Assembly (NCBI GenBank): GCA_016192135.1
Contig: JACPUR010000006.1
Coordinates: forward strand, 1 to 22,012
Origin: Candidatus Tectomicrobia bacterium
Lineage (GTDB): Bacteria > UBA8248
Direction: 5' to 3'
Length of the DNA: 22,012 nucleotides
The translations under genes were made by a program, and so were the position numbers. This document shows positions 13,314 to 21,194 of the stretch, one piece after another. The first letter of the stretch is position 1, and each line of letters opens with the position of its first letter. The notes below the pieces were generated by a model. That model was not told the origin of the DNA, searched no databases, and saw nothing but the letters and a program-made list of their open reading frames with translations.

Positions 13314-13454
13314 GGGGGTTTTCCACTGCCGGGCGGGGCGCGAGTGCCGCGCACAGGTTACACCGGGGGCGGAGGGGGTTCAAGCGTTGACACCCCGGCG
13401 CCGGCATCGCAGAGTGGGCCTTCCTTTTTCCCTTGACGCATGGAGACCGGCCCG
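13314..13454. promoter_or_regulatory. Divergent control region, lipoprotein / amidohydrolase
   Basis: The only good promoter element is a plus-strand TTGACA (13387-13392). The hexamer 17 bases further (CAGAGT, 13410-13415) is a weak -10. On the minus strand TTGAAC (13378-13383) with TAACCT (13355-13360) is also weak. Confidence 0.3.
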
Positions 13455-14438
13455 ATGCACATCGATGTCCATTGCCACATCTACCCCCAGGAGTATTTCG
13501 ATATCGTGGAGAAGGAAGGCCCGCGCTACGGGGTGCGGGTGTTCACGGACGAGAAGGGGGGGAAGCGCTGCGAGGTGAAGGGCCAGATGCAGCCGCCCCT
13601 CGAGCCCTTCACCGACGTGGGGATGCGGCTCGGGACGATGCGGGAGATGGGGCTGGACATGAACGTGCTCTCGTTCTCGTCGCGGCCGGGGGTGTACTGG
13701 GCGGACCCGGGGCTGGCGGAGGAGCTGTGCCGGGCCTCGAACGACGCCTACGCGCGGATCATCCGGGAGCACCCGGGGAAGTTCTCGGGCCTGGCGGCGC
13801 TGCCGGCCCAGGACGCCGAGCGCTCGGCCCGGGAGCTCGAGCGCTCGGTCCAGAAGCTGGGGCTGAAGGGCGGCTTCATGGGGACGAACGTGAACGGGCG
13901 CTACCTGGACGACGAGGGCTTCCTGCCCATCTACGAGGCGGCGGCGGGGCTCAAGGTGCCCATCATCGTGCATCCGGCCAACCCGGCGGGGATGGCGCAG
14001 ATGAAGGACTACCACCTCTTCAACCTGGTGGGCTTCACGGCCGAGAGCGCGAACTCGATCGGCCGGCTCATCTTCTCGGGCGTGTTCGACCGCCTGCCGG
14101 ACCTGCAGTTCATCTTCCTCCACGGAGGCGGCACGGTGCCCTACCTCATCGGGCGCTACACGCACGGCTGGAAGGTGCGGCCCGAGTGCCGGAAGATCGG
14201 GCGCCCGCCGCTGGAGTACCTGCGGGGGCACTTCCACTTCGACTGCCTCGTCTTCCACCCGCCGGTGGTGCGCTTCCTGACGGAGATCATGGGGGCGGAC
14301 CGGGTGCTGCTGGGGACGGACCTCCCCTACGACATGACGGACCGGGACATCGTGCGGACCATCCGGGACGCGGGCCTCAGCCCCGAGGACCACGAGAAGG
14401 TGACCCACCGCAACGCCCAGACCCTGCTCGGCCTCTAG
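13455..14438 (+). CDS. ACMSD-like metal-dependent amidohydrolase/decarboxylase
   Basis: A 327-residue amidohydrolase-2 TIM-barrel protein of the group containing 2-amino-3-carboxymuconate-6-semialdehyde decarboxylase (ACMSD) and 6-methylsalicylate or resorcylate decarboxylases. Metal-ligand and catalytic motifs are visible: HIDVHCHIYP with HxH at the N-terminus, IIVHPANPAG, FLHGGGTVPYLIGRY, and GTDLPYDM near the C-terminus with the final Asp. The substrate is unknown, probably a carboxylated aromatic or muconate-like compound. Start ATG 13455 has GGAG (13442-13445) 9 bases upstream; the ATG at 13440 would add METGP but lacks such a site. The permease gene starts 12 bases after its stop, so the pair is an operon and the permease may move the substrate or product. 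Confidence 0.88.
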   Translation: MHIDVHCHIYPQEYFDIVEKEGPRYGVRVFTDEKGGKRCEVKGQMQPPLEPFTDVGMRLGTMREMGLDMNVLSFSSRPGVYWADPGLAEELCRASNDAYARIIREHPGKFSGLAALPAQDAERSARELERSVQKLGLKGGFMGTNVNGRYLDDEGFLPIYEAAAGLKVPIIVHPANPAGMAQMKDYHLFNLVGFTAESANSIGRLIFSGVFDRLPDLQFIFLHGGGTVPYLIGRYTHGWKVRPECRKIGRPPLEYLRGHFHFDCLVFHPPVVRFLTEIMGADRVLLGTDLPYDMTDRDIVRTIRDAGLSPEDHEKVTHRNAQTLLGL

Positions 14439-14450
14439 CGGGCGCTGACC

Positions 14451-15194
14451 GTGTGGCCCCCCTGGGAGCACACCCTGCTCGTCTTCGCCGCCGGGGTCCT
14501 CGAGGGCGCGGTGGGCTTCGACTTCGGCCTCGTCGCCACCCCGGCCCTGGGCGCCGCGCTGGGCGTGCGGGGGGCGGTCGTCCTCCTGTGCCTGCCGGGG
14601 CTCCTCCTCAGCGCGGCGCGGGCGATCGGGGGAGGCGTCCCGGGCGGGCCCCTGCGCCGGCTGATGCCCTTCATCGGGGCGGGGAGCGCCGGGGCGGCGG
14701 CCGGGGCCTTCGCCCTGGCCTCGACCCCGCCCGCCCTCCACAAGTGGGGGCTCGGGCTCTTCGTCCTCCTCTGCGGGGCCTACAGCCTCTCGCGCCTGCG
14801 CCTCCAGCTCGACATGCGCGACGAGGGCTTCTTCGCCTGGCTGGCGGGGGCGCTCTCGGGCTTCCTCGCGGGGGCCGGGAACGCCGGGGGGCCCCTCGCC
14901 GTCGTCTACATGGACAGCCTGGGCCTCACGCGGGGGCGGATGGCCCGGATGCTGCCCGTGTGCGGGCTGGCCTTCGCGGCCGCCCAGGTGGCGGCGCTCT
15001 CGGGCGCGGGGCTCCTGCTGCTCGAGCCGGCGGCGCGCTCGGCGGCGGCGGTGCTGCCGGCGCTGGCCGGGTTCTTCCTGGGGAGGATGCTCAGGGGGCG
15101 CTTCCCGCCGCGCGCGGGCTACGCGGCGGGCCTGGCGGCGATGGGCGGGGCGGCGGCGGCGCTGCTGATCTGGGGGCCCTCGGGCTGGAGCTGA
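14451..15194 (+). CDS. TauE/SafE (TSUP) family membrane permease
   Basis: A 247-residue inner-membrane protein with about seven or eight hydrophobic helices and very little loop. The two-fold TSUP pattern is seen: an N-terminal AGVLEGAVGFDFGLVATPAL block and a second-half LAGALSGFLAGAGNAGGPLA block with the typical G-x-GG-P element. The family exports or imports sulfonates, sulfite and other small organic anions. GTG 14451 was taken as start because it begins the first helix and lies 12 bases after the amidohydrolase stop; no strong ribosome binding site is seen, so coupled translation is likely. Its stop is 7 bases from the convergent PilZ gene, with no terminator between them. An anion linked to the amidohydrolase reaction is an inferred cargo. 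Confidence 0.85.
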   Translation: MWPPWEHTLLVFAAGVLEGAVGFDFGLVATPALGAALGVRGAVVLLCLPGLLLSAARAIGGGVPGGPLRRLMPFIGAGSAGAAAGAFALASTPPALHKWGLGLFVLLCGAYSLSRLRLQLDMRDEGFFAWLAGALSGFLAGAGNAGGPLAVVYMDSLGLTRGRMARMLPVCGLAFAAAQVAALSGAGLLLLEPAARSAAAVLPALAGFFLGRMLRGRFPPRAGYAAGLAAMGGAAAALLIWGPSGWS

Positions 15195-15201
15195 GGGGGG
15201 C

Positions 15202-15846
15202 CTACGTGTTGCGCATCCCCGACTTCGAGACGAGCCTGGAGGCCAGCTTGATGAAGGCGGAGACGCTGTCGAGCTTGCCGGCGCGGCTGTCGAACTGGAC
15301 GCCGTAGAGGTTGTCGTTCTGCTCGCGCGTCACGTTGCGCACGAAGCCCATGATGTTCTCGGCCGTGGTCCCGTCGGGCAGCTCGAACGACATGAACACG
15401 GGCATGTTGACCTCGAAGCGGAACGGGCAGGAGAGGCTGCAGCCGCCCAGGCTCAGGTTCTTGATGAGGCCCCAGGGGGCGCTCTCGTCCTTCTTCTGCG
15501 CGGCGAAGTCGTGCTTGCGCGGGGTGGTGAGCACGCGGATCTTGGTGTTCAGCCGCTCGGACTGCCGGAGCGTGACCTCCTCGATCTTCTTGGGATAGGC
15601 GAGGTAGAGGACGCGGAAGGGCTGCAGGGTCTGGAAGAGGACGGTGGACTGGAAGCCCCACACCTTCCCCTCGTGCATCCCGCGGCCCACCACCGGGAGG
15701 TTCTTCGGCAGCTGGACCGACTGCCCCGCGCGGGTGGGCTGCTCCACGAGGAGGCAGTGGTCCGGGTCCCAGCCGACGAGGCGCGAGTTGAGGCGCACCT
15801 TGTTGACCGGGTCCACGAGCTGAATGGCGGTCCCCACGGGAAGCAA
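15202..15846 (-). CDS. PilZ-domain protein (YcgR-like c-di-GMP receptor)
   Basis: A 214-residue cytoplasmic protein. Residues 1 to about 92 resemble the YcgR N-terminal beta-barrel (VGTAIQLVDP, VGWDPDHCLLVEQP, VLYLAYPKKIEEV). Residues about 93-205 are a PilZ domain. The c-di-GMP-binding residues are visible: an RxxxR motif in RQSER and an N-x-S-x-x-G motif in NLSLGG. It should therefore bind c-di-GMP and act on motility, adhesion or exopolysaccharide. No flagellar or polysaccharide genes are in the window. The start is TTG 15844-15846, supported by GGAGGGGG upstream; a GTG three codons later is an alternative. It lies downstream of kdsD on the same strand but about 95 bases away. Confidence 0.82.
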   Translation of the reverse strand: MLPVGTAIQLVDPVNKVRLNSRLVGWDPDHCLLVEQPTRAGQSVQLPKNLPVVGRGMHEGKVWGFQSTVLFQTLQPFRVLYLAYPKKIEEVTLRQSERLNTKIRVLTTPRKHDFAAQKKDESAPWGLIKNLSLGGCSLSCPFRFEVNMPVFMSFELPDGTTAENIMGFVRNVTREQNDNLYGVQFDSRAGKLDSVSAFIKLASRLVSKSGMRNT

Positions 15847-15940
15847 CGTGCGCCCCCTCCCGGCGGATCAGGCTATCGAATAGGGCGGCAGTCTAATCGC
15901 TCCCGCCCACGGCTGCAAAACGAGGCGTCCCGCCGCCCCC

Positions 15941-16897
15941 TCAAGCGACCCCGCTGCGGAGGAGGTGGTGGAGGTGGATCACGCCCTCGATCTCCCCGTC
16001 CTTCGCCACCACCACGGAGGTGATGGCCGAGTCCTCCATCAGCCGCAGGGCGGCGCTGGCCAGCTCGCTCCCGGCGATGGTCTTGGGCGAACCGCTCATC
16101 ATGCCCCGGGCGTCGGGGGGGAGCTGCCCGTTCCCCCGCTCCAGCGCGCGCCGCAGGTCGCCGTCGGTGACCACCCCCGCGAGCCGCCCCGCGGCGTCCA
16201 CCACGCAGGCCATCCCCAGCCGCTTGGCGCTCATCTCGCGGACGACGGCCCCGGCCGGGTCCGTGTCGCGCACCCTCGGCACCTCCGCCCCCTTGCTCAT
16301 CAGCTCCTCGACGCGGAGCAGCCGCTTCCCGAGGGTGCCGCCCGGGTGGAAGCGCGCGAACTGCTCGGGCCGGAAGCCCCTCGCCTCGAGCACCGCCATG
16401 GCCAGGGCGTCCCCCATGGCGAGGGTGGCGGTGCTGCTCGCGGTGGGGGTGAGGTTGATGGGGCAGGCCTCCTCCTCCACGAAGACGTCGAGCACGGCCT
16501 CGGCCTCCCGCCAGAGGGTGGAGCCGCGCCCCCCGGTGATGGCCACGACGGGGGTGCCGAAGCGGGCGAACACGGGCAGGAGGCGGATGAGCTCCTCCGT
16601 CTCGCCGCTGTAGGAGAGGGCGAGGATGACGTCCTCGTCCGTCACCATGCCCAGGTTGCCGTGGACCGCCTCGGCCGCGTGGAGGAAGAACGAGGGCGTG
16701 CCGGTGCTCGCGAGGGTGGCCGAGATCTTCTGGCCGATGAGGCCGCTCTTGCCCATCCCGGTGACGACCACCCGGCCCTTGCAGCCGTGGATGAGCTCCA
16801 CCGCCCGGGCGAAATCCTCTCCCAGGCGCTCCGGCAGCCGCGCCAGGGCCTCGGCCTCGATCCGCAGGGCCTGGACCCCCCGCTCGACGGGGCTCAT
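15941..16897 (-). CDS. kdsD: D-arabinose 5-phosphate isomerase (KdsD/KpsF/GutQ family)
   Basis: A 318-residue enzyme converting ribulose 5-phosphate to arabinose 5-phosphate, the first step towards Kdo for lipopolysaccharide. The SIS sugar-isomerase domain spans about 25-170: GRVVVTGMGKSGLIGQKISA, FLHAAEAVHGNLGMV, SYSGETEELIRLLPVF and PTASSTATLAMGDALA. The linker FHPGGTLGKRLL is typical. A CBS pair follows, with MACVVDAAGRLAGVVTDGDL and ITSVVVAKDGEIEGVIHLHH. ATG 16895-16897 matches where relatives begin (MSPVERGVQALRIEAEALAR). An ATG at 16946-16948 and a TTG at 16961-16963 with a G-rich site are alternatives adding 17-22 residues. The frame stays open far upstream, antisense to yebC; that part is not real. 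It implies an LPS-type outer membrane. No other Kdo gene is adjacent. Confidence 0.92.
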   Translation of the reverse strand: MSPVERGVQALRIEAEALARLPERLGEDFARAVELIHGCKGRVVVTGMGKSGLIGQKISATLASTGTPSFFLHAAEAVHGNLGMVTDEDVILALSYSGETEELIRLLPVFARFGTPVVAITGGRGSTLWREAEAVLDVFVEEEACPINLTPTASSTATLAMGDALAMAVLEARGFRPEQFARFHPGGTLGKRLLRVEELMSKGAEVPRVRDTDPAGAVVREMSAKRLGMACVVDAAGRLAGVVTDGDLRRALERGNGQLPPDARGMMSGSPKTIAGSELASAALRLMEDSAITSVVVAKDGEIEGVIHLHHLLRSGVA

Positions 16898-17001
16898 CCC
16901 CGCCGCCGGGGCCCCAAGCGGCTCGCCGCCTGGGGAGCCCCCCGCCATCGGACGCTTGCCCAACGGGACCCCCCCTCTCTCCGTCCGCCCGGGCGAAACT
17001 T

Positions 17002-17024
17002 GCGGAAATATATCGCATTTCCGC
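17002..17024 (-). promoter_or_regulatory. Perfect inverted repeat in the kdsD/yebC divergent region
   Basis: GCGGAAAT (17002-17009) and ATTTCCGC (17017-17024) with a 7-base AT-rich centre. On the minus strand the centre contains GATATA/TATATT, a possible -10 box for kdsD, with TGGACA (17032-17037) upstream at 17-19 bases. A repressor site over the kdsD promoter is plausible but inferred. Confidence 0.4.
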
Positions 17025-17080
17025 GCCGATCTGTCCACGCCGGCCCGCCGGAGGCCTTTTCGGCCCGCCGGGGCACTCCC

Positions 17081-17108
17081 TTTACTCCCCCGGCCCCGGC
17101 ATGATACT
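17081..17108 (+). promoter_or_regulatory. Possible promoter of the yebC-ruvCAB operon
   Basis: TTTACT (17081-17086) and GATACT (17103-17108) are 16 bases apart. Transcription would start near 17115, giving an 80-base leader before the yebC ATG. No LexA-like CTG-N10-CAG box was seen. Confidence 0.4.
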
Positions 17109-17194
17109 AAATCAGGGGATTTCTCCACGCAGCGGGGGCCCATCGCGGCGGATCTCGCGGTTTTCCACCATTCACCAGCAGGAGTTGGAAGGTC

Positions 17195-17944
17195 ATGTCC
17201 GGCCACTCGAAATGGAGCACGATCAAGCGCAAGAAGGGTGCCCTGGACGCCAAGCGGGGGAAGATTTTCACCAAGCTCATCAAGGAAATCACCGTCTCGG
17301 CCAAGATGGGCGGCGGGGACCCCGGCGGCAACCCCCGCCTCCGCACCGCCATCGACGCCGCCAAGGCCGCCAACATGCCCCAGGACAACATCAAGCGCGC
17401 CATCGCCAAGGGCACGGGGGACATGGAGGGGGTGACCTACGAGGAGGTGACCTACGAGGGCTACGGCCCGGGCGGGGTGGCGCTGCTCATCCGGGTGCTC
17501 ACCGACAACCGCAACCGCACGGGCTCGGAGATCCGCCACATCTTCTCGCGCAACGGCGGCAACCTGGCCGAGCCGAACGCCGTGGCCTGGATGTTCGACA
17601 TGAAGGGCCAGTTCCTCGTGCCGGGCAAGGCCGCGGACGAGGAGAAGCTCATGGCGATAGCCCTGGAGGCGGGGGCGGAGGACATGCAGCCCTCCGAGGG
17701 CCAGTTCGAGATCCTCACCTCGCCCGACGCCTTCGAGGACGTGAAGCAGGCCCTCGAGAAGAACAAGATCCAGCCCGACTCGGCGGAGCTCACCATGCTC
17801 CCCAAGACGACGGTCAAGCTGGAGGGGAAGGTGGCCGACCAGATGCTCCGGCTCATGGAGGCGCTCGAGGATCACGACGACGTCAATAACGTCTACGCGA
17901 ACTTCGACATCTCCGAGGAGCAGATGGCGGGCGCCTCCGCCTGA
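17195..17944 (+). CDS. yebC: YebC/PmpR-family protein (TACO1 type)
   Basis: A 249-residue member of the YebC family, the usual length. The N-terminus [20 protein letters not shown] is the family hallmark. Domain I continues with [20 protein letters not shown] and [17 protein letters not shown]. Domains II and III have [20 protein letters not shown] and [18 protein letters not shown], and it ends with [13 protein letters not shown]. YebC proteins were described as DNA-binding regulators (PmpR) and more recently as ribosome-associated factors that help synthesis of proline-rich stretches, which would suit this proline-rich genome. The ribosome binding site is AGGAG 10 bases upstream, with GGAAGG closer in. 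It is first in the operon, and ruvC follows after 37 bases. Confidence 0.95.
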   Translation: MSGHSKWSTIKRKKGALDAKRGKIFTKLIKEITVSAKMGGGDPGGNPRLRTAIDAAKAANMPQDNIKRAIAKGTGDMEGVTYEEVTYEGYGPGGVALLIRVLTDNRNRTGSEIRHIFSRNGGNLAEPNAVAWMFDMKGQFLVPGKAADEEKLMAIALEAGAEDMQPSEGQFEILTSPDAFEDVKQALEKNKIQPDSAELTMLPKTTVKLEGKVADQMLRLMEALEDHDDVNNVYANFDISEEQMAGASA

Positions 17945-17981
17945 GCCCCGAGGCCCACTCCGCCCGAGCGAGGCCGGCCCG

Positions 17982-18512
17982 TTGGCCCGGAAGCCGCACC
18001 GCATCCTGGGGGTGGACCCCGGCCTGGGGACGACGGGCTACGCCCTCCTCTCGCTCGCCGAGGGGAGCGCCGAGCCCCTCCTGGTCGAGGGGGGCATCCT
18101 CAGGAGCGACGCCCGGGCGCCCTTCGAGAGCCGCCTGGGCGAGCTCTTCGGCGACCTGACCCGCATCCTCAGGGGCCTCAAGCCCGACGTGATGGCGGTC
18201 GAGAACCTCTACAGCCACTACAAGCACCCCCGCACCTCCATCATCATGGGCCACGCCCGGGGGGTGATCTTCCTCGCCGCCTCCCTCGCCAAGGTGTCCG
18301 TGCGGAGCTACGCCGCGACCGAGATCAAGAAATCCCTCGTGGGGGCGGGGCGGGCCACCAAGCGCCAGATCCAGCAGATGGTCCAGCGCCGCCTCGGGCT
18401 CCGGGACCTCCCCGAGCCCGAGGACCTGGCCGACGCCATCGCCGCCGCCTACTGCCACGTGGACCGCGCCCTCCGGCGGCCGGCCCTCCTCAACGGGAGT
18501 GGGCGCCGGTGA
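17982..18512 (+). CDS. ruvC: Crossover junction endodeoxyribonuclease RuvC
   Basis: A 176-residue Holliday junction resolvase that cuts junctions symmetrically together with RuvAB. The four catalytic acidic residues are present: D12 (ILGVDPGLGTTGY), E74 (VMAVENLYSHYKHPRTS), and D148 and D151 (EDLADAIAAAYCH). The dimer helix region GHARGVIFLAA and the TEIKKSLVGAGRATKRQIQQ stretch are typical. The start is TTG 17982-17984 with GAGG about 9 bases upstream. The first acceptable later start would remove D12. Its stop overlaps the ruvA start (GTGA), so the two are translationally coupled. Confidence 0.95.
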   Translation: MARKPHRILGVDPGLGTTGYALLSLAEGSAEPLLVEGGILRSDARAPFESRLGELFGDLTRILRGLKPDVMAVENLYSHYKHPRTSIIMGHARGVIFLAASLAKVSVRSYAATEIKKSLVGAGRATKRQIQQMVQRRLGLRDLPEPEDLADAIAAAYCHVDRALRRPALLNGSGRR

Positions 18513-19135
18513 TCCGCCGCGTCGCGGGCGAGGTCGTGGAGGTCCTGGAGGAGAGCGCCGTGCTCCGCGCCGCCCCGGGCCTCTGCTACGAGGTGCTGGT
18601 GGGGGGCTACGCGCTGCCCGAGCTCCGGGCCCTCATGGCGGCCCGCGAGCCGGTGGAGCTGCACACCTACCACTACCTCGAGGGGAACGTGGCCACGGGC
18701 CAGCTCATCCCCCGGCTCGCCGGGTTCTTCTCGAACGAGGAGCGCGAGTTCTTCCTGCGCCTGATCAAGGTGCCGGGGCTGAGCCCCCGGAGCGGGGTGC
18801 GCGCCCTGGGACTCCCGCCCCGGGAAATCGCCCGCGCCATCTCCGCGGGCAACACGGCCCTGTTGACGAGGCTCCCGGGGATCGGGAAGAAGAAGGCGGA
18901 GCACCTCGTCTCCCAGCTCCAGGGGGAGATCGCCGGCCTCGCCCTGGCCCCCGAGGCTCCCGCCGCCCGGGCCGAGGCCTCCCCCAGCCGCGGCGAGGCG
19001 ATGGCGGTGCTCGTCGGGCAGCTCGGCTACCGCACCCCCGAGGCGGAGGACCTGGTCGAGCGCGCGCTCCTCGCCCTCGGCGCGGGGGCCACCACCGAGG
19101 CGGTGCTCCAGGAGGTCTTCCGGCTCGGCCGTTGA
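18509..19135 (+). CDS. ruvA: Holliday junction branch migration protein RuvA
   Basis: A 208-residue protein that forms the tetramer holding the four-way junction and recruits RuvB. Domain I, the OB fold, covers 1 to about 64 (MIRRVAGEVVEVLEESAVLR, ELHTYHYLEG). Domain II has two helix-hairpin-helix motifs: VPGLSPRSGVRALG at about 88-101, which is divergent (GLSP for the common GVGP), and the canonical LPGIGKKKAEHLVSQL at about 123-138. A short Ala/Pro linker leads to domain III (about 160-208), which contacts RuvB. The start is GTG 18509-18511, with GGGAG about 9 bases upstream, overlapping ruvC by 4 bases. ruvB follows after 22 bases. Confidence 0.94.
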   Translation: MIRRVAGEVVEVLEESAVLRAAPGLCYEVLVGGYALPELRALMAAREPVELHTYHYLEGNVATGQLIPRLAGFFSNEEREFFLRLIKVPGLSPRSGVRALGLPPREIARAISAGNTALLTRLPGIGKKKAEHLVSQLQGEIAGLALAPEAPAARAEASPSRGEAMAVLVGQLGYRTPEAEDLVERALLALGAGATTEAVLQEVFRLGR

Positions 19136-19157
19136 CGCCGGAGACAGGAGAGGACAC

Positions 19158-20222
19158 ATGGCCATCGAGCGGAAGGTGACGGGGCGCTCCATCGGCCCGG
19201 CGGAGGAGCAGGCCTTCTTCACCCTGCGCCCCTCGAGGCTCGAGGACTACGTGGGCCAGCGCGAGCTGGTCGAGAAGCTCCGCATCGCCCTCGAGGCCGC
19301 CCGCGCCCGCAAGGAGCCGGTGGGCCACATCCTCTTCCACGGCCCCCCGGGGCTGGGCAAGACCACCCTCTCCCACATCATCGCCGAGGAGATGGGCACC
19401 CGCCTCGTCAAGACCTCGGGGCCCTCCCTCACCCGCCCGGCCGACCTCATGGGCATCCTGACCGGGCTGCAGGAGGGGGACGTCCTCTTCATCGACGAGA
19501 TCCACCGCCTGCCCCGCCCGGTGGAGGAGTTCCTCTACCCGGCGATGGAGGACTTCCGGGTGGACTTCGTGGTGGACCAGGGCCCGATGGCCCGCACCCT
19601 GAACTTCCCCTTGAAGCGCTTCACCGCCGTGGGGGCCACCACCCGGCCCGGCTCCCTCACCGGGGCGCTGCGGGAGCGCTTCTACCTCCTCTACCACGTG
19701 GACTTCTACGCGGAGGCCGAACTCCAGGAGATCCTCCGGCGCAGCGCGGGCCGCCTGGAGCTCCCCATCGAGGAGGAGGCCGCGGCCGAGCTCGCCCGGC
19801 GCAGCCGGGGCACCCCGCGCACGGCGAACCGCCTGCTCCTGTGGACGCGGGACTTCTGCCAGGCCAAGGGGGACGGGGCCATCCGCCTGCGCCTGGCCCG
19901 CGAGGCCTTGGCCATGGAGGGGGTGGACGAGATCGGGCTCGACGGCCTGGACCGGCGCTACCTCCGCACCATCACCGACCATTACGGCGGGGGGCCCGTG
20001 GGGGTCGAGGCCATCGCCGCCACCATGAACGAGGAGGCGGACACCCTCGTGGACATGGTGGAGCCCTTCCTGCTCCGCACCGGGCTCGTGCAGCGCACCC
20101 GGGGCGGCCGGCGCGCCACCCCGGCCTCCTACCGCCACCTGGGCCTGGCCCTCCCCAAGAATCCGCAGGGCGGCGGCGCCCAGCCGGGACTGTGGGAGGG
20201 GGGGGAGGAGTCGGCGGAATAA
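19158..20222 (+). CDS. ruvB: Holliday junction branch migration ATPase RuvB
   Basis: A 354-residue AAA+ motor that pulls DNA through the RuvA-bound junction. Walker A is GPPGLGKTT (62-70) and Walker B LFIDEIHRL (110-118). Sensor I is GATTRPGSLTGALRERF (159-175), including the arginine-finger region. Sensor II is in RSRGTPRTANRLL. The C-terminal winged helix has LDRRYLRTITDHYGGGPVGV and VEPFLLRTGLVQRTRGGR. The N-terminal RPSRLEDYVGQ is the family signature. The length is slightly above the usual 335-350, with a short Gly/Glu tail after HLGLALPKN. Start ATG 19158 follows AGGAGAGG. It is the last gene of the operon; a large inverted repeat lies after it. Confidence 0.97.
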   Translation: MAIERKVTGRSIGPAEEQAFFTLRPSRLEDYVGQRELVEKLRIALEAARARKEPVGHILFHGPPGLGKTTLSHIIAEEMGTRLVKTSGPSLTRPADLMGILTGLQEGDVLFIDEIHRLPRPVEEFLYPAMEDFRVDFVVDQGPMARTLNFPLKRFTAVGATTRPGSLTGALRERFYLLYHVDFYAEAELQEILRRSAGRLELPIEEEAAAELARRSRGTPRTANRLLLWTRDFCQAKGDGAIRLRLAREALAMEGVDEIGLDGLDRRYLRTITDHYGGGPVGVEAIAATMNEEADTLVDMVEPFLLRTGLVQRTRGGRRATPASYRHLGLALPKNPQGGGAQPGLWEGGEESAE

Positions 20223-20246
20223 GCCGGCGGCGAGGCATCCATGAAA

Positions 20247-20374
20247 CCGATATCCTTCGTGGAGCCTGTCCTGAGTGAAGCGAAGGGCTCAGGATGACAG
20301 TTTGGCCAATGATTGGTGGCCAAGGCTGTCATACTGAGCGAAGGCCGCTCTTGGGCCGGAGCGAAGTATCTCGG
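20247..20374. repeat. Inverted pair of dispersed palindromic repeats after ruvB
   Basis: The left unit (20247-20300) and right unit (20326-20374) are inverted copies of one family. CTCAGGATGACAG (20288-20300) pairs with CTGTCATACTGAG (20326-20338) at 12 of 13 positions. The spacer carries its own dyad, TTGGCCA and TGGCCAA. Each unit also contains CCTGAG/CTCAGG or GAGCGAAG-type internal arms. The family differs from the GTAG REPs at 12 kb. The pair could fold into one long hairpin at the end of the ruv operon mRNA and may act as a terminator or mRNA stabiliser. No gene lies between 20223 and 20446. Confidence 0.7.
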
Positions 20375-20446
20375 TTTGCCCTATCATGCCTCCGAGGCAC
20401 TTGCTCGATGAACAACCGGCTCACATGCCACGGTTAGGTGTTCGCG

Positions 20447-20671
20447 ATGGAGCCCTTCGGTCAGTTCGGCCGCGTCCTGATCGTCTTCGGGATCGTGCTG
20501 GTGGTCCTGGGGGTGATCCTCACCCTCGCCCCGCGCCTCCCCTTCCTCGGCGGCCTGCCGGGGGACATCCACCTCCGGGGCAAGAGCTGGAGCTTCCACT
20601 TCCCGATCGTCACCTCGATCGTGGTGAGCGTGGCGCTGACCGTCCTGCTGAACCTGTTCTTCCGGAGGTGA
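20447..20671 (+). CDS. DUF2905 family small membrane protein
   Basis: A 74-residue protein matching DUF2905: helix one at about 8-28 (GRVLIVFGIVLVVLGVILTL), the signature PRLPFLGGLPGDIHLRG, a short strand segment SWSFHFPIVTSI, and helix two at about 53-71 (VVSVALTVLLNLFFRR). It is an inner-membrane protein of unknown function. ATG 20447 was preferred over the GTG at 20438 because TAGGTG lies 6-7 bases upstream. In other genomes such genes are often close to ruvB, so this position is typical. It ends 19 bases from the convergent PrcB-like gene, with no terminator visible between them. Confidence 0.85.
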   Translation: MEPFGQFGRVLIVFGIVLVVLGVILTLAPRLPFLGGLPGDIHLRGKSWSFHFPIVTSIVVSVALTVLLNLFFRR

Positions 20672-20690
20672 GCGGCGGTCCCGCCCGCCC

Positions 20691-21194
20691 CTACCGCTCC
20701 CGCTCCAGATCGTTCCGGAACCACTGCCGGAGGGTGCGCTCGAAGAGGACGGGGCGCTCCGGCCCCCCGGGCCTGGGCAGCACCTTCAGCAGGCAGGGAG
20801 TCGTGAGGGCCTGGGTGGCGAAGCCCCCCGGGCGCGCCTCCTCGTAGCGGACGACCAGGTATTCCTTCCCGCCTTCCTTCTCCGGGCCCGCCGAGAGGAA
20901 CCTCACGCCGTAGCCCCCGGTCGGCCGCCGGCCCAGGCAGATGCCCACCATCACCTGCTTTTCGTAATCCACCCGGGGCGGCTCGGCCCTCCAGCCGGAG
21001 AACCGGATGCGGCCGAGCAGGCGCCGGCCGTCCCCGGGCTTGAGCGCCGCGGCGTGGAAGGCCTCGGCCGGCCCGCCGTAGGCGGTGCGCCACTCGCCCT
21101 TTTCCTGCGCCCCGGAAGGCGCGGGCTCCTGCGCCCCAGAGGGCGCGGGGGCGAGCCAGAGCGCGGAGAGGAACAGGAGGGCGGGAACCTTCAC
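20691..21194 (-). CDS. Exported protein with PrcB-like C-terminal domain
   Basis: A 167-residue protein. The N-terminus (VKVPALLFLSALWLAPAPSG) is a signal peptide with probable cleavage after an Ala near GAQ. A short repeated PAPSGAQE spacer follows. The C-terminal region fits the PrcB_C domain, with VMVGICLGRRPTGGYGVRFL followed by a strand-rich stretch and the LTTPCLLKVLPRPGGPERPV end. PrcB was named as a regulator of the PrtP protease in Treponema; here the function is unknown and the location is probably periplasmic. GTG 21192-21194 is the start because it overlaps the HAD gene stop (GTGA) and has AAGGA about 9 bases upstream. A GTG at 21225-21227 would bury the signal peptide. Confidence 0.72.
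   Translation of the reverse strand: MKVPALLFLSALWLAPAPSGAQEPAPSGAQEKGEWRTAYGGPAEAFHAAALKPGDGRRLLGRIRFSGWRAEPPRVDYEKQVMVGICLGRRPTGGYGVRFLSAGPEKEGGKEYLVVRYEEARPGGFATQALTTPCLLKVLPRPGGPERPVLFERTLRQWFRNDLERER

Noticed and set aside
13316-13407. Longer minus-strand frame (12667-13407) as one protein
   Set aside because: Its first two thirds are an out-of-frame reading of the lipoprotein gene; only the part from the ATG at 12885 has plausible protein features and a coupled start.
16898-18004. Upstream extension of the kdsD frame across yebC
   Set aside because: The extra 370 residues are antisense to conserved yebC and not isomerase-like; KdsD homology begins at MSPVERG.
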